NCBI RefSeq assembly: GCF_024979235.1
Contig: NZ_JANLCM010000001.1
Span: 434,001-498,000, forward strand
Direction of reading: 5' to 3'
From: Herbiconiux aconitum
GTDB lineage: Bacteria > Actinomycetota > Actinomycetes > Actinomycetales > Microbacteriaceae
Length of the DNA stretch: 64,000 bases
In this document: piece after piece, positions 26,981 through 36,235 of the stretch
Numbering within the stretch: the first letter of the stretch is position 1
Layout of the letters: every line of letters starts with the position of its first letter
Translations under genes and position numbers: made by a program
The notes under the pieces: model-generated
What the model was told of the DNA's origin: nothing
The model's input: the letters and a program-made list of their open reading frames with translations, nothing else
Database searches by the model: none

Positions 26981-28495
26981 TCAGGTCTGCCGTTCGCGGT
27001 CCCGCGTGGTGCGCTCCCCCTCCACCTTCAACTTGCCGGAGCTCACCGCCGAGAGCGGGTTGGTGATGGCCTCGAGGGGTTTGCGCTCCGCGTTGACTCC
27101 GAAGATGAACGCCACGATCCCCCCTGCGAGCATCAGCAGACCCGCGCCGATGTAGCCGATGGCGATCGGTCCGCGGTCCTCGCCTTCGCCGATCAGCGTC
27201 GCGAACAGCAATGGGGCGACGGAGCCGGCGATCTGGCCGATCGAGAAGAAGTAGGAGATGACCTGCGACCGCATCTCCAGCGGGAACAGTTCGCTCACCG
27301 TGAGGTAGGCCGATGAAGCGCCCGCGCTGGCGAAGAAGAACGACACGCACCAAAAGGCCGTCTGGGTCGTGGCATTCAGCAGGTCGGCCTGGAAGAGGAA
27401 TCCGGAGATGGTGAGGATGACGCCGGCGAGGCCGTAGGTCAGCAGGATCATCTTGCGCCGGCCCCAGGTGTCGAACAGGTGCCCGAGCACGAGCGGCCCG
27501 ACCAGGTTGCCGATGGCGAACGGGAAGAAGAAGTACTGCACCGCGTCGTTCTCGACACCGTAGAAGTTCTGCAGGGCCAGGGCGTAGGTGAAGAAGATCG
27601 CGTTGTAGAGGAAGGACTGCGTGATCATCATCGTCAAGCCGACCACCGTGCGGTTCGGGTAGTCGCGGATGAGCACGCTGGCGATCTTCTTGAACGGGAT
27701 GCGGTCGAGCGGCACCACCTCGATGGCCTGGTCGTCGGGCACCGGGTCGAGCTTCTTGCCCGACTCCTTCTCCACCCGCGCCTCGATGTCGTCGACCGTC
27801 TTCTCGGCCACGTCCTCCTTGCCGTGGGTCATCAGCCACCGCGGGCTCTCCGGGATGTGGCGGCGCATGTAGATCATGACGAGACCGAGGATCGGCCCGA
27901 TGAAGAAGGCCAGGCGCCATCCGACGTTCTCGGCGAAGTTGTCGGGGTTCAAGAAGAACAGGTTGGCCACCGAGCCGAGCGCTGCACCGGCCCAGTAGGT
28001 GCCGTTGATGGCGATGTCGATGCGACCGCGGTAATGGCTCGGGATGAGTTCGTCGATCGCCGAGTTGATGGCCGCGTACTCGCCGCCGATGCCGAGACCC
28101 GCCACGAAGCGCATCGCGAAGAGGAACTCCATGTTCGGCGAGAAGCCGGCGGCCGCTGATCCCACAAGGTAGATGGCGAGCGTGATGATGAAGAGCTTCT
28201 TGCGGCCGAACTTGTCGGAGAGCCGCCCGAACACGAGAGCGCCGACGACCTGGCCCACGAGGTAGATGGTGCCGGCCAGGCCCACCTGCTGGGAGTCCAT
28301 GCCGAGCGACTCCTGGAAGCCGTTCGACGCGATGATCTGGATCTCGAGTCCGTCGAGGATCCACGACACCCCGAGACCGAACACCACCATCCAGTGGAAC
28401 CTCGTCCACGGCAACCTGTCCATGCGGGCCGGCACCAGGCTCCGCACGGTCTTCGGCTTCGGCGACCCACCCGCCGCATCCGTCTTCTCTGACAC
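26981..28495 (-). CDS. MFS sugar-porter-like transporter
   Basis: A 504-residue major-facilitator protein with twelve predicted transmembrane segments. GRLSDKFGRKKLFIIT is the loop 2-3 signature, and PESPRWLMTHGKEDVAEK the sugar-porter motif after helix 6, followed by a long cytoplasmic loop. GTG 28495 is chosen because GGAGGT lies upstream; a longer in-frame extension would begin with an Arg-rich stretch and is less likely. Substrate could be a sugar or organic acid. It is encoded downstream of the sugar-acid genes and may import their substrate. Confidence 0.88.
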   Translation of the reverse strand: MSEKTDAAGGSPKPKTVRSLVPARMDRLPWTRFHWMVVFGLGVSWILDGLEIQIIASNGFQESLGMDSQQVGLAGTIYLVGQVVGALVFGRLSDKFGRKKLFIITLAIYLVGSAAAGFSPNMEFLFAMRFVAGLGIGGEYAAINSAIDELIPSHYRGRIDIAINGTYWAGAALGSVANLFFLNPDNFAENVGWRLAFFIGPILGLVMIYMRRHIPESPRWLMTHGKEDVAEKTVDDIEARVEKESGKKLDPVPDDQAIEVVPLDRIPFKKIASVLIRDYPNRTVVGLTMMITQSFLYNAIFFTYALALQNFYGVENDAVQYFFFPFAIGNLVGPLVLGHLFDTWGRRKMILLTYGLAGVILTISGFLFQADLLNATTQTAFWCVSFFFASAGASSAYLTVSELFPLEMRSQVISYFFSIGQIAGSVAPLLFATLIGEGEDRGPIAIGYIGAGLLMLAGGIVAFIFGVNAERKPLEAITNPLSAVSSGKLKVEGERTTRDRERQT

Positions 28496-28627
28496 GTCGC
28501 ACCTCCGTCTCGCCGGTCGCTCGCCCCGCGGATGCGGGCTACGCCGGCGGCGCGACCGAACGTACGCCTCGGTGAACAATTTCGCACGAGGGAATCCACG
28601 GCCGGCGAACCAGCGGAGCGTCGGGGT

Positions 28628-29494
28628 TCAGATGGGCAGGTTCTCGCAGGAGATCGTCACGCCGGTGGTGCGCGATTCACCCGCGCGGAGGATCGGAGCG
28701 CGGCCCGCTGCGCGGTCGAACTCCCGGCCCTGCACCGAGCTGTTCGACGGTTCGATGGCGGTCACGAAATAGCGAGGTGTGAGGTCGATCCACTGGTGCA
28801 GTCTGTGCAGACCGGACCATCCGACCGAAACCCGACGTCGGGTGGCCGCGTCGGTGAGCGTCATGACGCGAGGAGCGTCGGCCTCCCAGAGATGCTCGAT
28901 CACGAAGTCGTCCAACACCGCGTTCCGGGCCGGCCGGCGCCAGTCGACCGGGGCCCCGGGCAGTGGATCGCGCGGGATGCTCGTCGCGACCGCACCGTCG
29001 ACCACGAGTTCCGCACCGAGGAACGGGGCGCCGAAGTTCACGTGGTAAAGGATCGGCGCCTGCCGGTCGGCCGCGGCCGTGTTCGTGACGACGTCTGTGA
29101 TGGCGAGCGATCGATCGGTGACGACGACCGAGCGATGACAGACCAGGTCGCCGTCGGTGACGACGCCTGTGACGCTGACCGCGCCGGCGTCGCGAGCCAC
29201 GGAGACGTCGTGGGCGGCAGTAAGAGTGAAGGAGCCGTGCATCCCGTAGCCCTCAGACGGCCAACCCACATTGTTGAGACCGCAGGTGGCGACCAGGCCG
29301 CCGAAAGTCGACCGCCACTGCTCGGGCCCTTCTGCGGCCGGCACCTTCGGCACACCGCCGGCCGGCGCCCAACTCAGGATGCCGCCGTCGAACGACGCCT
29401 CTCCGATGTCGAGACCGCGCTGCGGCAACACGGTGAGGGAGAGCCCCGACGGGTTGTCGATCGTGATCGCCTGCGCGTCAGAGTGCTGTGCCAT
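28628..29494 (-). CDS. DUF4432 aldose-1-epimerase-like protein
   Basis: A 288-residue galactose-mutarotase-fold protein of the DUF4432 type: TVLPQRGLDIGEASFDGG and GGLVATCGLNNVGWPSEGYGMHGSF near the start, YHVNFGAPFLG in the middle and QWIDLTPRYFVTAIEPSNSS at the end with the conserved Glu. It may interconvert anomers of a sugar or sugar acid. Encoded downstream of the lactonase and KDPG aldolase genes on the same strand. Confidence 0.86.
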   Translation of the reverse strand: MAQHSDAQAITIDNPSGLSLTVLPQRGLDIGEASFDGGILSWAPAGGVPKVPAAEGPEQWRSTFGGLVATCGLNNVGWPSEGYGMHGSFTLTAAHDVSVARDAGAVSVTGVVTDGDLVCHRSVVVTDRSLAITDVVTNTAAADRQAPILYHVNFGAPFLGAELVVDGAVATSIPRDPLPGAPVDWRRPARNAVLDDFVIEHLWEADAPRVMTLTDAATRRRVSVGWSGLHRLHQWIDLTPRYFVTAIEPSNSSVQGREFDRAAGRAPILRAGESRTTGVTISCENLPI

Positions 29495-29586
29495 GTCTGC
29501 GAATCACCGTCCGCATCCATTCTGGTCGGGGTGTCGCTGTTCTCAAAGCACTCGTGCGGCAGTGAGGGGGACGCGGGGCCCCTGAG

Positions 29587-30450
29587 TCATACGCCCGGCC
29601 GGCCGTAGGGCGACGCGGGCGCTCCGCCGACATCGAGGGCGACAGCGAGGATCGCGCCGTCCTCGGGCGAGGGCGCCGGCAGGCCTACTGAAGCAGTCGT
29701 GACCATCAAAGTGCTGCCGACGAACGCGACGGCGGTGGGCCGAACCGCTGGCAGGTCGATCGACTCGAGCAGTCGTCCGTCGGACGCGTACCGTCGCACT
29801 TGACCGGCATCCCACACCGCGACCCAGAGCGCCCCCTCCTCATCGATGGCCAGACCGTCGGGATTGCCGCCCTCGACCACCGCAAGCCGCCGTCGATTAC
29901 CGAGCCGGCCCCGGGCATCCACGTCGAAGGCGTCGATCGCGCGGTCGGGCAGCGTGTCGATGTAATAGAGGGTGCGACCGTCGGCCGAGAAGCTCAGGCC
30001 GTTCGACACCGTCACCCCGCGGAGGCGCTCGATCACCGTGCCGTCGGGTTCGAGGCTGTAGAGGCTGCAGTGCGGCGCCCGCGGCACCGACTGGGTGCCG
30101 GCCCAGAACCGGCCGGCCGGGTCGCATCCGCCGTCGTTCATGAAGGCACCCTCAGGCGCCACGTCCACCTGCGTCGGCGCGAGCTCTCCGTTCCGGCCGA
30201 CCCGCAGGAAACCGCGGTCGGCAGCCACGATCAGGCCGTCCGGATCGTCGGAGATCGGCGCCGCGCACCCGATCCGGCCACCGATTCCGATCGATGCAAT
30301 CACGGTCAGTCCGGCCGAATCCATCGTTCCACGGTGCAGGGTACCGGTGGCCATGTCGACCCAGACGAGCTCGTCGTGACGGGCGTCCCACCGCGGGGAT
30401 TCGCCCTGGGCGAAGCGGTCGCCCGAAATCACATCGACGACGCGGGTCAT
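29587..30450 (-). CDS. SMP-30/gluconolactonase-type sugar lactonase
   Basis: A 287-residue six-bladed beta-propeller. The calcium ligands appear in GESPRWDARHDELVWVD (Glu), MNDGGCDPAGRFWAG (Asn) and VSNGLSFSADGRTLYYIDT (Asn, Asp). These are the SGL motifs; the enzyme opens aldonolactones to aldonates. ATG 30450 overlaps the stop of the aldolase gene upstream (ATGA). Fits between the dehydrogenase and dehydratase steps of the pathway. Confidence 0.92.
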   Translation of the reverse strand: MTRVVDVISGDRFAQGESPRWDARHDELVWVDMATGTLHRGTMDSAGLTVIASIGIGGRIGCAAPISDDPDGLIVAADRGFLRVGRNGELAPTQVDVAPEGAFMNDGGCDPAGRFWAGTQSVPRAPHCSLYSLEPDGTVIERLRGVTVSNGLSFSADGRTLYYIDTLPDRAIDAFDVDARGRLGNRRRLAVVEGGNPDGLAIDEEGALWVAVWDAGQVRRYASDGRLLESIDLPAVRPTAVAFVGSTLMVTTASVGLPAPSPEDGAILAVALDVGGAPASPYGRPGV

Positions 30451-31124
30451 GCGACGGGCCGGGCGTACCGCCCTCGTGCGGCGACGGCGGCCGCGACGAA
30501 GCGCGCGGCGCGCTCGGCGATGTCGGAAGCCGCGGCCCCCTGGCGCGGCACGAGGGCACTCCCGACCGCGACGGCGGGTGCCCCGCTCTCGAACCACTCG
30601 CCGAGGTTGTCGATGCTCACTCCGCCGGTCGGCACGATCCGGAGTTCCGGCATGGGCGCGAGCAGGTCGCGCAGATACGCCGGACCCCCGATCGAGGCGG
30701 GGAACAGCTTGACGAGGTGAGCGCCGGCGGCGTTCGCCACCTCGATCTCGGTGGGTGTGAACGCCCCGCACAGAACGGGCACACCCGCCTCGCGAGCGAG
30801 CGACAGAACCGCCGGATTCGTCGTCGGCGTGACGAGGAACTCCGCCCCGGCCTCGATCGACGCCAGCGCGTCGGCGGCGGTTCGCACCGAACCCGCCCCG
30901 ATCACCACCCCCGCCCGACTTTCGCCGCGCAACCAACGCACCACCGCGAGCGCCCCGGGGGTGGTCAAAGTGACTTCGGCCACGGTCAGTCCCCCGTCGA
31001 GCAGGGCGCACACCGCATCGTGGGCGTGGTCACCGTCATCCGTTCTCACGATCCCCACCACCGGCACGTCGACCAGAGCCGAATCCAATGCGCGAGACAT
31101 CCGTGCGTCTTCTGAAACGGTCAT
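30447..31124 (-). CDS. KDPG-type aldolase
   Basis: A 225-residue class I aldolase of the KDPG/KDPGal/KHG family. VPVVGIVRTDDGDHAHDAV starts the barrel; VAEVTLTTPGAL carries the catalytic Glu; GAHLVKLFPAS contains the Schiff-base Lys. It should split a 2-keto-3-deoxy-6-phospho sugar acid into pyruvate and glyceraldehyde 3-phosphate. A strong GGAGTGGAG ribosome-binding site precedes ATG 31124. First gene of a leftward operon with lactonase and mutarotase. Confidence 0.93.
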   Translation of the reverse strand: MTVSEDARMSRALDSALVDVPVVGIVRTDDGDHAHDAVCALLDGGLTVAEVTLTTPGALAVVRWLRGESRAGVVIGAGSVRTAADALASIEAGAEFLVTPTTNPAVLSLAREAGVPVLCGAFTPTEIEVANAAGAHLVKLFPASIGGPAYLRDLLAPMPELRIVPTGGVSIDNLGEWFESGAPAVAVGSALVPRQGAAASDIAERAARFVAAAVAARGRYARPVA

Positions 31125-31152
31125 GACTCTCCACTCCCACGTCTGGCGATAG

Positions 31153-31182
31153 AATCCAATATATGGCAGGCTAACTCACAAT
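31153..31182. promoter_or_regulatory. Shared 30-base block in aldolase/DHDPS-type divergent region
   Basis: This 30-base block matches 21 of 30 positions with 38167-38196, beginning AATCCA and containing CTAAC. Both copies lie in divergent promoter regions of the same pathway cluster and have the same orientation. CAATAT occurs twice, 22 bases apart, within and just after it. Probably the operator of the cluster's IclR regulator. Confidence 0.55.
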
Positions 31183-31253
31183 ATGAATGCCGATTGCGCG
31201 AAAATGTTCCGCGCATGCTCAGCTCAGCATTGACGCTGAAGTTAGGACGATCC

Positions 31254-32171
31254 ATGGTCACGACCTTGCGCGGCTTGATGCCCATTCTGGCGACGCCGTT
31301 CGACGAGTCCGGCGCGCTCGACACGGTCGGGCTGCGGAGGTTGGTCGAGTTCGAGCTGGACGCCGGGGTCGACGGGCTGGCCGTGTTCGGCATGGCGAGC
31401 GAGGGCTTCGCCCTCACCGCGATCGACCGACGATCGATCCTGGCCGCGGTCGTGGAGGTCACGGCCGGGCGGGTTCCCGTGATCGCCGGAGTCAACGGAA
31501 CCTCGACGGCCACGGCGATCGAGCAGGCGTCCGAAGCGGAAGCGGGCGGTGCCGACGCCCTCATGGTGCTCCCCCCGTTCATGGTGAAGCCGCCCGCGGG
31601 AACCCTGGTCGACTTCTACGGCGAGGTCGCAGCGGCGACCGGGCTGACCACGATGGTGCAGGACGCACCGGGCGTCACCGGGGTCGCGATACCGCCGTCG
31701 CTGATCGCGGAACTCGCCCGAATCGACCGCATCGGATCGGTGAAGATCGAGGCGCCGCCCACCACTCCCAAGGTGGGCGCAGTGGTCGAAGCGGTCGATG
31801 ACCCCTCCTTCGTGGTGCTCGGAGGCCAGAACGCCCAGTTCTGCCTTGAGGAATACGCTCGCGGAGCCGTGGGCACGATGCCCGCCTGCGAGTTCTCGGA
31901 TGTGCTGAGACCCGTTCTCGACCAATGGGAGCAGGGCGACCACGAGGAGGCGCGGGAGGCGTTCCGGCGCCTCCTTCCGCTCATTCTGATCGGCCTGCAA
32001 CCCGGCATCGCCTGGGCCGTGCACAAGGAGGTCCTCGTCGCCCGGGGCATCATCGAGAACGCCCGGGTGCGGTACCCCGCCACCACCCTCGACCCCGGCA
32101 GCCGGAAGGCCGTGCACGTGGTGCTCGATGAGCTCGGTCTTCCCGCCTACCGTTCGGGGGTTCGGGCGTGA
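31254..32171 (+). CDS. Dihydrodipicolinate-synthase-family aldolase
   Basis: A 305-residue class I aldolase/dehydratase of the DapA/NanA/KDG-aldolase family. LMPILATPFDESGALD is the usual start, GLAVFGMASEGFALT replaces the GTTGE-type pyruvate-binding motif, and GSVKIEAPPT carries the Schiff-base Lys. In this cluster it may cleave an unphosphorylated 2-keto-3-deoxy sugar acid or dehydrate it to a semialdehyde. ATG 31254 has AGGA upstream; an upstream in-frame ATG would lie next to the regulatory block and is less likely. Confidence 0.9.
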   Translation: MVTTLRGLMPILATPFDESGALDTVGLRRLVEFELDAGVDGLAVFGMASEGFALTAIDRRSILAAVVEVTAGRVPVIAGVNGTSTATAIEQASEAEAGGADALMVLPPFMVKPPAGTLVDFYGEVAAATGLTTMVQDAPGVTGVAIPPSLIAELARIDRIGSVKIEAPPTTPKVGAVVEAVDDPSFVVLGGQNAQFCLEEYARGAVGTMPACEFSDVLRPVLDQWEQGDHEEAREAFRRLLPLILIGLQPGIAWAVHKEVLVARGIIENARVRYPATTLDPGSRKAVHVVLDELGLPAYRSGVRA

Positions 32172-32887
32172 CCGGTCGCGGAGTCACTCTGATCGGCGGC
32201 AATTCCGACATCGCGCTGGCCATCGCCGCCGCCTTCCGCGACGGCGGCGACCGGGTCGTCGGCATCGGCCTCACACCGCTCGAATCCGAGGCCTATGAGG
32301 GCTTCGTGGTGGCGGACTGCTCTGATTCCGCCGAAGCCGACCGGGCGGTGGGCGAGGCTCGAGCGACTCTCGGCCGCCTCGACGTGCTCGTTCTGGCCGC
32401 TGCGAAGATGCCGGTCGCTTCGGCCGAACACACCAGCGACGTCGACTGGCGGAACGCGGTGGGCGCGACCCTCGACTCCGCCTTCTTCGCGACGAGGGCA
32501 GCGCTCCCTCACCTCGCACCCGGGTCGGCGATCGTCGCGGTAACCTCCGTCAACGCCTCCCTGGCCGCTCCCGGACTCCCTGCCTACGCGGCGGCGAAGG
32601 CCGGCGTCGAAGGCCTCGTGCGCCAACTCGCTCTCGAATACGGGCCGCGGGGCATCCGCGTCAACGCCGTCGAGCCCGGCAGCATCTCGGCGATCGGCTC
32701 GGACGAGAGCGAGGGCTATCCGCTCGGTCGCGTCGGCTCGCCTGGGGAGGTCGCATCCGTAGTGGTGTTCCTCGCCTCGGGGGGTGCCTCATTCGTCACG
32801 GGCGCCACCATCCCGGTCGACGGCGGCCTGTCGATCTCGTCTCCCGCCGCGTGGCTGAAGCCCGAGCTGCGGGCCCGTTGGCTGTGA
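32168..32887 (+). CDS. SDR-family dehydrogenase
   Basis: A 239-residue short-chain dehydrogenase. The nucleotide-binding loop is unusual: LIGGNSDIALAIA instead of TGxxxGIG. The catalytic Ser is in VTSVNASLAAPG and the YxxxK motif is YAAAK. The end, SFVTGATIPVDGGLSI, is the classical SDR tail. It overlaps both neighbours (GTGA). It probably oxidises the sugar or its keto-deoxy intermediate. Confidence 0.9.
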   Translation: MTGRGVTLIGGNSDIALAIAAAFRDGGDRVVGIGLTPLESEAYEGFVVADCSDSAEADRAVGEARATLGRLDVLVLAAAKMPVASAEHTSDVDWRNAVGATLDSAFFATRAALPHLAPGSAIVAVTSVNASLAAPGLPAYAAAKAGVEGLVRQLALEYGPRGIRVNAVEPGSISAIGSDESEGYPLGRVGSPGEVASVVVFLASGGASFVTGATIPVDGGLSISSPAAWLKPELRARWL

Positions 32888-33906
32888 GCCCGGTTTCCTC
32901 TTCGCGGCCGCGGTGCGATGTGGTCGGAATCGGCGAAGCCATGGTGCTGCTCGAGCCCGGCGCCGGCCGCACACTCGAGACCGCGACGGCGTACAGCGTG
33001 CATGTGGCCGGCGCCGAGCTGAATGCCTGCGCCGCCGTGGCCGCTCTCGGCGGCCGGCCGGCCCTCGTGACACGGCTCGGCGACGATCCCTTCGCGGCGC
33101 GCGTGCACGAGACCGCACGCCGGCTCGGCGTATCGCTCGACGCCGACACCGACAGCGCGCGGCCCACCGGCATCTTCTTCAAAGAGCCGGTGAGCTCGGA
33201 TGCCCGGCGCGTGCACTACTACCGCGCCGGCTCGGCCGCATCGCGGCTCGGACCGGAGGCACTCGAGAGAGCCCTCGCCCACCACCCGCGCGCCGTGCTC
33301 GTCTCCGGCCTCACCGCGGCCCTCGGCGAGCAGCCCGCGGAGCTGTTCCGCGCGCTCGCGGGGCACCCGGAGTTCAGCACGCGCACCTGGCTCGTCATCG
33401 ACGCCAATCTGCGTCCCGCCCTCGGCCGATGGGAGGAGAGCCTCGCCGCGATCCGCGACGCGCTTCCGGTGACCCGCCTCCTCATCGTTGGCGCCGACGA
33501 GGGCGAGGCCCTGTTCGGCACGTCCGACCCGGGCGAGATCGCGCATGCCGCGATGTCCACCGGATGCCGCGAGGTCGTCATCAAAGACGGCAAGCGCGGA
33601 TGTCACTGGATCGATCCCGAGGGGCATCCCCGCCATCTCGGCTCCGTCGCCACGACGGTCGTCGACACGGTGGGCGCAGGCGACGCGTTCACCGGCGGCT
33701 ATCTTTGGGCGCGACTCGACGGCGCCGATCCGGAGGCGGCCGCGCTGATCGGCTCGCGACTGGCCGCTCTGGTCATCTCGGCAGTCGGCGACACCACAGG
33801 CCTCCCGGGGCCCGAGAAGGCAGCGGAGATCATGCGCACCGCAGAACACACGACGGGGCTCATCGAGCGCATCCGACCCCTGACCTTCGGCGAGCGGGCC
33901 CGATGA
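32884..33906 (+). CDS. PfkB-family sugar kinase (2-keto-3-deoxygluconate kinase-like)
   Basis: A 340-residue ribokinase-fold kinase: VVGIGEAMVLLEPG at the start with the Glu of KDG kinases, LNACAAVAALGGRPALVTRLGDDPF, and the catalytic GAGDAF motif in VVDTVGAGDAFTGGYL. GTG 32884 overlaps the previous stop. It should phosphorylate a 2-keto-3-deoxy sugar acid for the KDPG-type aldolase encoded at 30447. Confidence 0.9.
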   Translation: MSPVSSSRPRCDVVGIGEAMVLLEPGAGRTLETATAYSVHVAGAELNACAAVAALGGRPALVTRLGDDPFAARVHETARRLGVSLDADTDSARPTGIFFKEPVSSDARRVHYYRAGSAASRLGPEALERALAHHPRAVLVSGLTAALGEQPAELFRALAGHPEFSTRTWLVIDANLRPALGRWEESLAAIRDALPVTRLLIVGADEGEALFGTSDPGEIAHAAMSTGCREVVIKDGKRGCHWIDPEGHPRHLGSVATTVVDTVGAGDAFTGGYLWARLDGADPEAAALIGSRLAALVISAVGDTTGLPGPEKAAEIMRTAEHTTGLIERIRPLTFGERAR

Positions 33907-34934
33907 CCGCGACGTGCGACACGATCGGCGCACCGAACCCTTTACCTCGCCAAGTGATCGTCGGCGCCTACGCGGCCGCGGGGCCCGACCTCGATGCCGC
34001 TGACGAGCGCACGCTGCTCGATGGCCTGCTGCGGCGACCCGATGTGGCCGGCCTCGAAATTCCCTACCTCGACCGGTTCAACCGGAACGGCGACGACTGG
34101 CTGCTGGCACGCCTGGGCGACCACAAGGAGCTCGTCACGACCCTGGTCGGCGACACCGTCGGCCGCCTCTCCTCGCGGCCGCGGTTCGGGCTCGCCTCGC
34201 TCGACGCCGACGGGCGACGCTCCGCGGTCGACGTGGCGCGATCGGTGCGCGACGCCTCGGTGCGTCTCGCCGACCTCGCCGGCCGATCCGTCGTGCACTT
34301 CGTGGAGCTGCAGACCGCTCCCCGCTCAGGCGCCGGCTCATCAGCGGATGCTCTGGGCCGCTCTCTCGACGAACTGCTCGGCTGGGATTGGGCCGGCGCA
34401 CGTCTCGTGGTCGAACATTGCGACGCGGCGAGACCCGGCCGAACGGCGGCGAAAGGATTCCTCGAGCTGGAGGCCGAGATCGAGGTCGTGCGCCGGTTCG
34501 CCCAGCACGAGGCGCCGGTCGGCCTGGTGATCAACTGGGGCCGGTCGGCGATCGAGGGCGGCAGTGCGCTCACCCCGGTCGAGCACGTTCGAGCAGTGCG
34601 CGAGGCCGGCCTCCTCGCCGGAGTCGTGCTCTCGGGCTGCTCGGGTCGGACGGATGCCCGCGGCGGCGCCTGGGCCGACGTGCACCTCCCGCCGGCCGAT
34701 CCGAACGACCCCGACGACCCCTCGCTGCTTGACGACGCGGCGCTCGAGGCGACCCTCTCAGCGGCGGACGCCTGCGCTGAGCCGCCGTTCATCGGGCTCA
34801 AGATCAGCTGCCCGCCCGCCGCGTCGACGACCACCCGCCTGGGGATCGTCGACGCGGCACTCGATCGTGTCGGTCAGGCCTGGGACGCGGTGCTCACGCG
34901 TTCGAGTCGAGCAGGCTCTGCACCTTCTGCTTGA
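33903..34934 (+). CDS. DUF4862 family protein
   Basis: A 343-residue protein of the DUF4862 type: VIVGAYAAAGPDLDAADE at the start, VAGLEIPYLDRFNRNGDDWLLARLG, VVEHCDAARPG and GLVINWGRSAIEGG. The spacing of acidic and His residues suggests a TIM-barrel enzyme like sugar isomerases, but no function is established. It overlaps the kinase gene by four bases and its last 41 bases overlap the convergent binding-protein gene. Family call moderately sure. Confidence 0.78.
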   Translation: MTATCDTIGAPNPLPRQVIVGAYAAAGPDLDAADERTLLDGLLRRPDVAGLEIPYLDRFNRNGDDWLLARLGDHKELVTTLVGDTVGRLSSRPRFGLASLDADGRRSAVDVARSVRDASVRLADLAGRSVVHFVELQTAPRSGAGSSADALGRSLDELLGWDWAGARLVVEHCDAARPGRTAAKGFLELEAEIEVVRRFAQHEAPVGLVINWGRSAIEGGSALTPVEHVRAVREAGLLAGVVLSGCSGRTDARGGAWADVHLPPADPNDPDDPSLLDDAALEATLSAADACAEPPFIGLKISCPPAASTTTRLGIVDAALDRVGQAWDAVLTRSSRAGSAPSA

Positions 34935-36198
34935 GGTCGTTGAGACCCGACTGCACGTCGACCTGTCCGGCGAGGATCGACGCGACGCCCTCGCCGATCG
35001 TGGTGTCCACCTGCGCTGTGACGGCGATGCGGTCCCACGCGGCGCCGCGGGCGTGCTCCGAGACCTCGGTGCGGAAGACCGTCTGGAAGGTGTCGTTCGC
35101 GAGAGCCGGGATCTGGTCGGCCACCGACTTCGCCGCCGGAGCGACCGCCGATTGCTCGTAGAGCGCCGTGGCGGCGGCCAGGTCGGTCGCGGCGAAGAGC
35201 GCGAAGTCGCGACTCGTCGTCTCACCCTCGCCTGCAGTGACGAACAGGCCGCCACCCCAGGCACGGTTGAACGAGTCCTTGCCCTTGTGCTGCGGCCGGC
35301 TGATGGTGCTGATGTTGTCGATGACGTTCTGCGCGGCGCCGTTGGTCTTCACGAAGGTCGAGGCGAGCGGGGCGTCATCGTAGACGGCCGTCCGCCCGCT
35401 GGCGAAGAGGATGCGCGCATCCGATCGCGCCACGTTCGGCTGGATCAGACCCTGGTCTTGCAACCCCTTGTACCAGGTCATGGCCTCGACGCTCTCCTTG
35501 TCGCCGATCGTGCACTCGAGATCGGCGGTGACGACCTCGCTGCCGAAGCCCCACATCCAATGCACCGCGTCTTTCAGGTCGGGGTTCTTGGTGACCGCCG
35601 CGTAGGGGATCAGGCTGGAATCCTGACTCTTGATCTTCTCGAGCGCGGTGGCGAAGGCATCCGTCGACAACCCCGACTTCAGCCCGACGCTCGAGGCGAT
35701 CTCGCCGTTGACGATGAGGCCGATGCCGGCCGCGGTCAGCGGCAGAACGTAGAGCTTGCCGTCGATCGTGTAGGTGTCGAGCACGCCCTGCGGGATGCCG
35801 AGTCCGTCGGCGAGATCTGTGAGGTCGGCGAGCACGCCCATCGGCGAGAGCACCTGCCATGGTCCGGCTTGACCCACGCCGAGGAGTTTGCCCGAACGAC
35901 CGGTGAGCGCCAACTGGGTCGCGGCCTGGTCGTAAGGGTAGATCACGGGTTTGATCGTTGCGCCGGACGCCTTCTGGAACCCGTCGACGACGGATTGCCA
36001 GGCCGCCTTCTGCGAATCTTCGCCGAGGGAGTTGCCGTAGAGGCTGATGGTCTTCACTTCGGTGGCACCGCCTGCTCCGGCGCTGCCGCCCGGCGGCGGG
36101 GTCGTGGCACAGCCCGCGAGAGCGAGGATGCCGAGGCCGAGGGATGCGCTGCCTCCCATGAGAAACGCGCGGCGATCGAATGCTGGACTCGATTTCAT
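34894..36198 (-). CDS. Sugar ABC transporter binding protein (Tat-type lipoprotein)
   Basis: A 434-residue CUT1-type binding protein. DRRAFLMGG is a twin-arginine motif, followed by a hydrophobic stretch and lipobox LALAGC (Cys30). Mature features: VKTISLYGNSLGEDSQKAAWQSVVDGF, YVLPLTAAGIGLIVNGEI, WGGGLFVTAGEGETTSRDFALFAA. AAGGAG precedes ATG 36198. It serves the two permeases of the operon; likely sugar-acid or oligosaccharide uptake. Confidence 0.92.
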   Translation of the reverse strand: MKSSPAFDRRAFLMGGSASLGLGILALAGCATTPPPGGSAGAGGATEVKTISLYGNSLGEDSQKAAWQSVVDGFQKASGATIKPVIYPYDQAATQLALTGRSGKLLGVGQAGPWQVLSPMGVLADLTDLADGLGIPQGVLDTYTIDGKLYVLPLTAAGIGLIVNGEIASSVGLKSGLSTDAFATALEKIKSQDSSLIPYAAVTKNPDLKDAVHWMWGFGSEVVTADLECTIGDKESVEAMTWYKGLQDQGLIQPNVARSDARILFASGRTAVYDDAPLASTFVKTNGAAQNVIDNISTISRPQHKGKDSFNRAWGGGLFVTAGEGETTSRDFALFAATDLAAATALYEQSAVAPAAKSVADQIPALANDTFQTVFRTEVSEHARGAAWDRIAVTAQVDTTIGEGVASILAGQVDVQSGLNDLKQKVQSLLDSNA

Positions 36199-36235
36199 CT
36201 GTGGACTCCTTGTCGAAATGTGCGGACGGTGCGGG

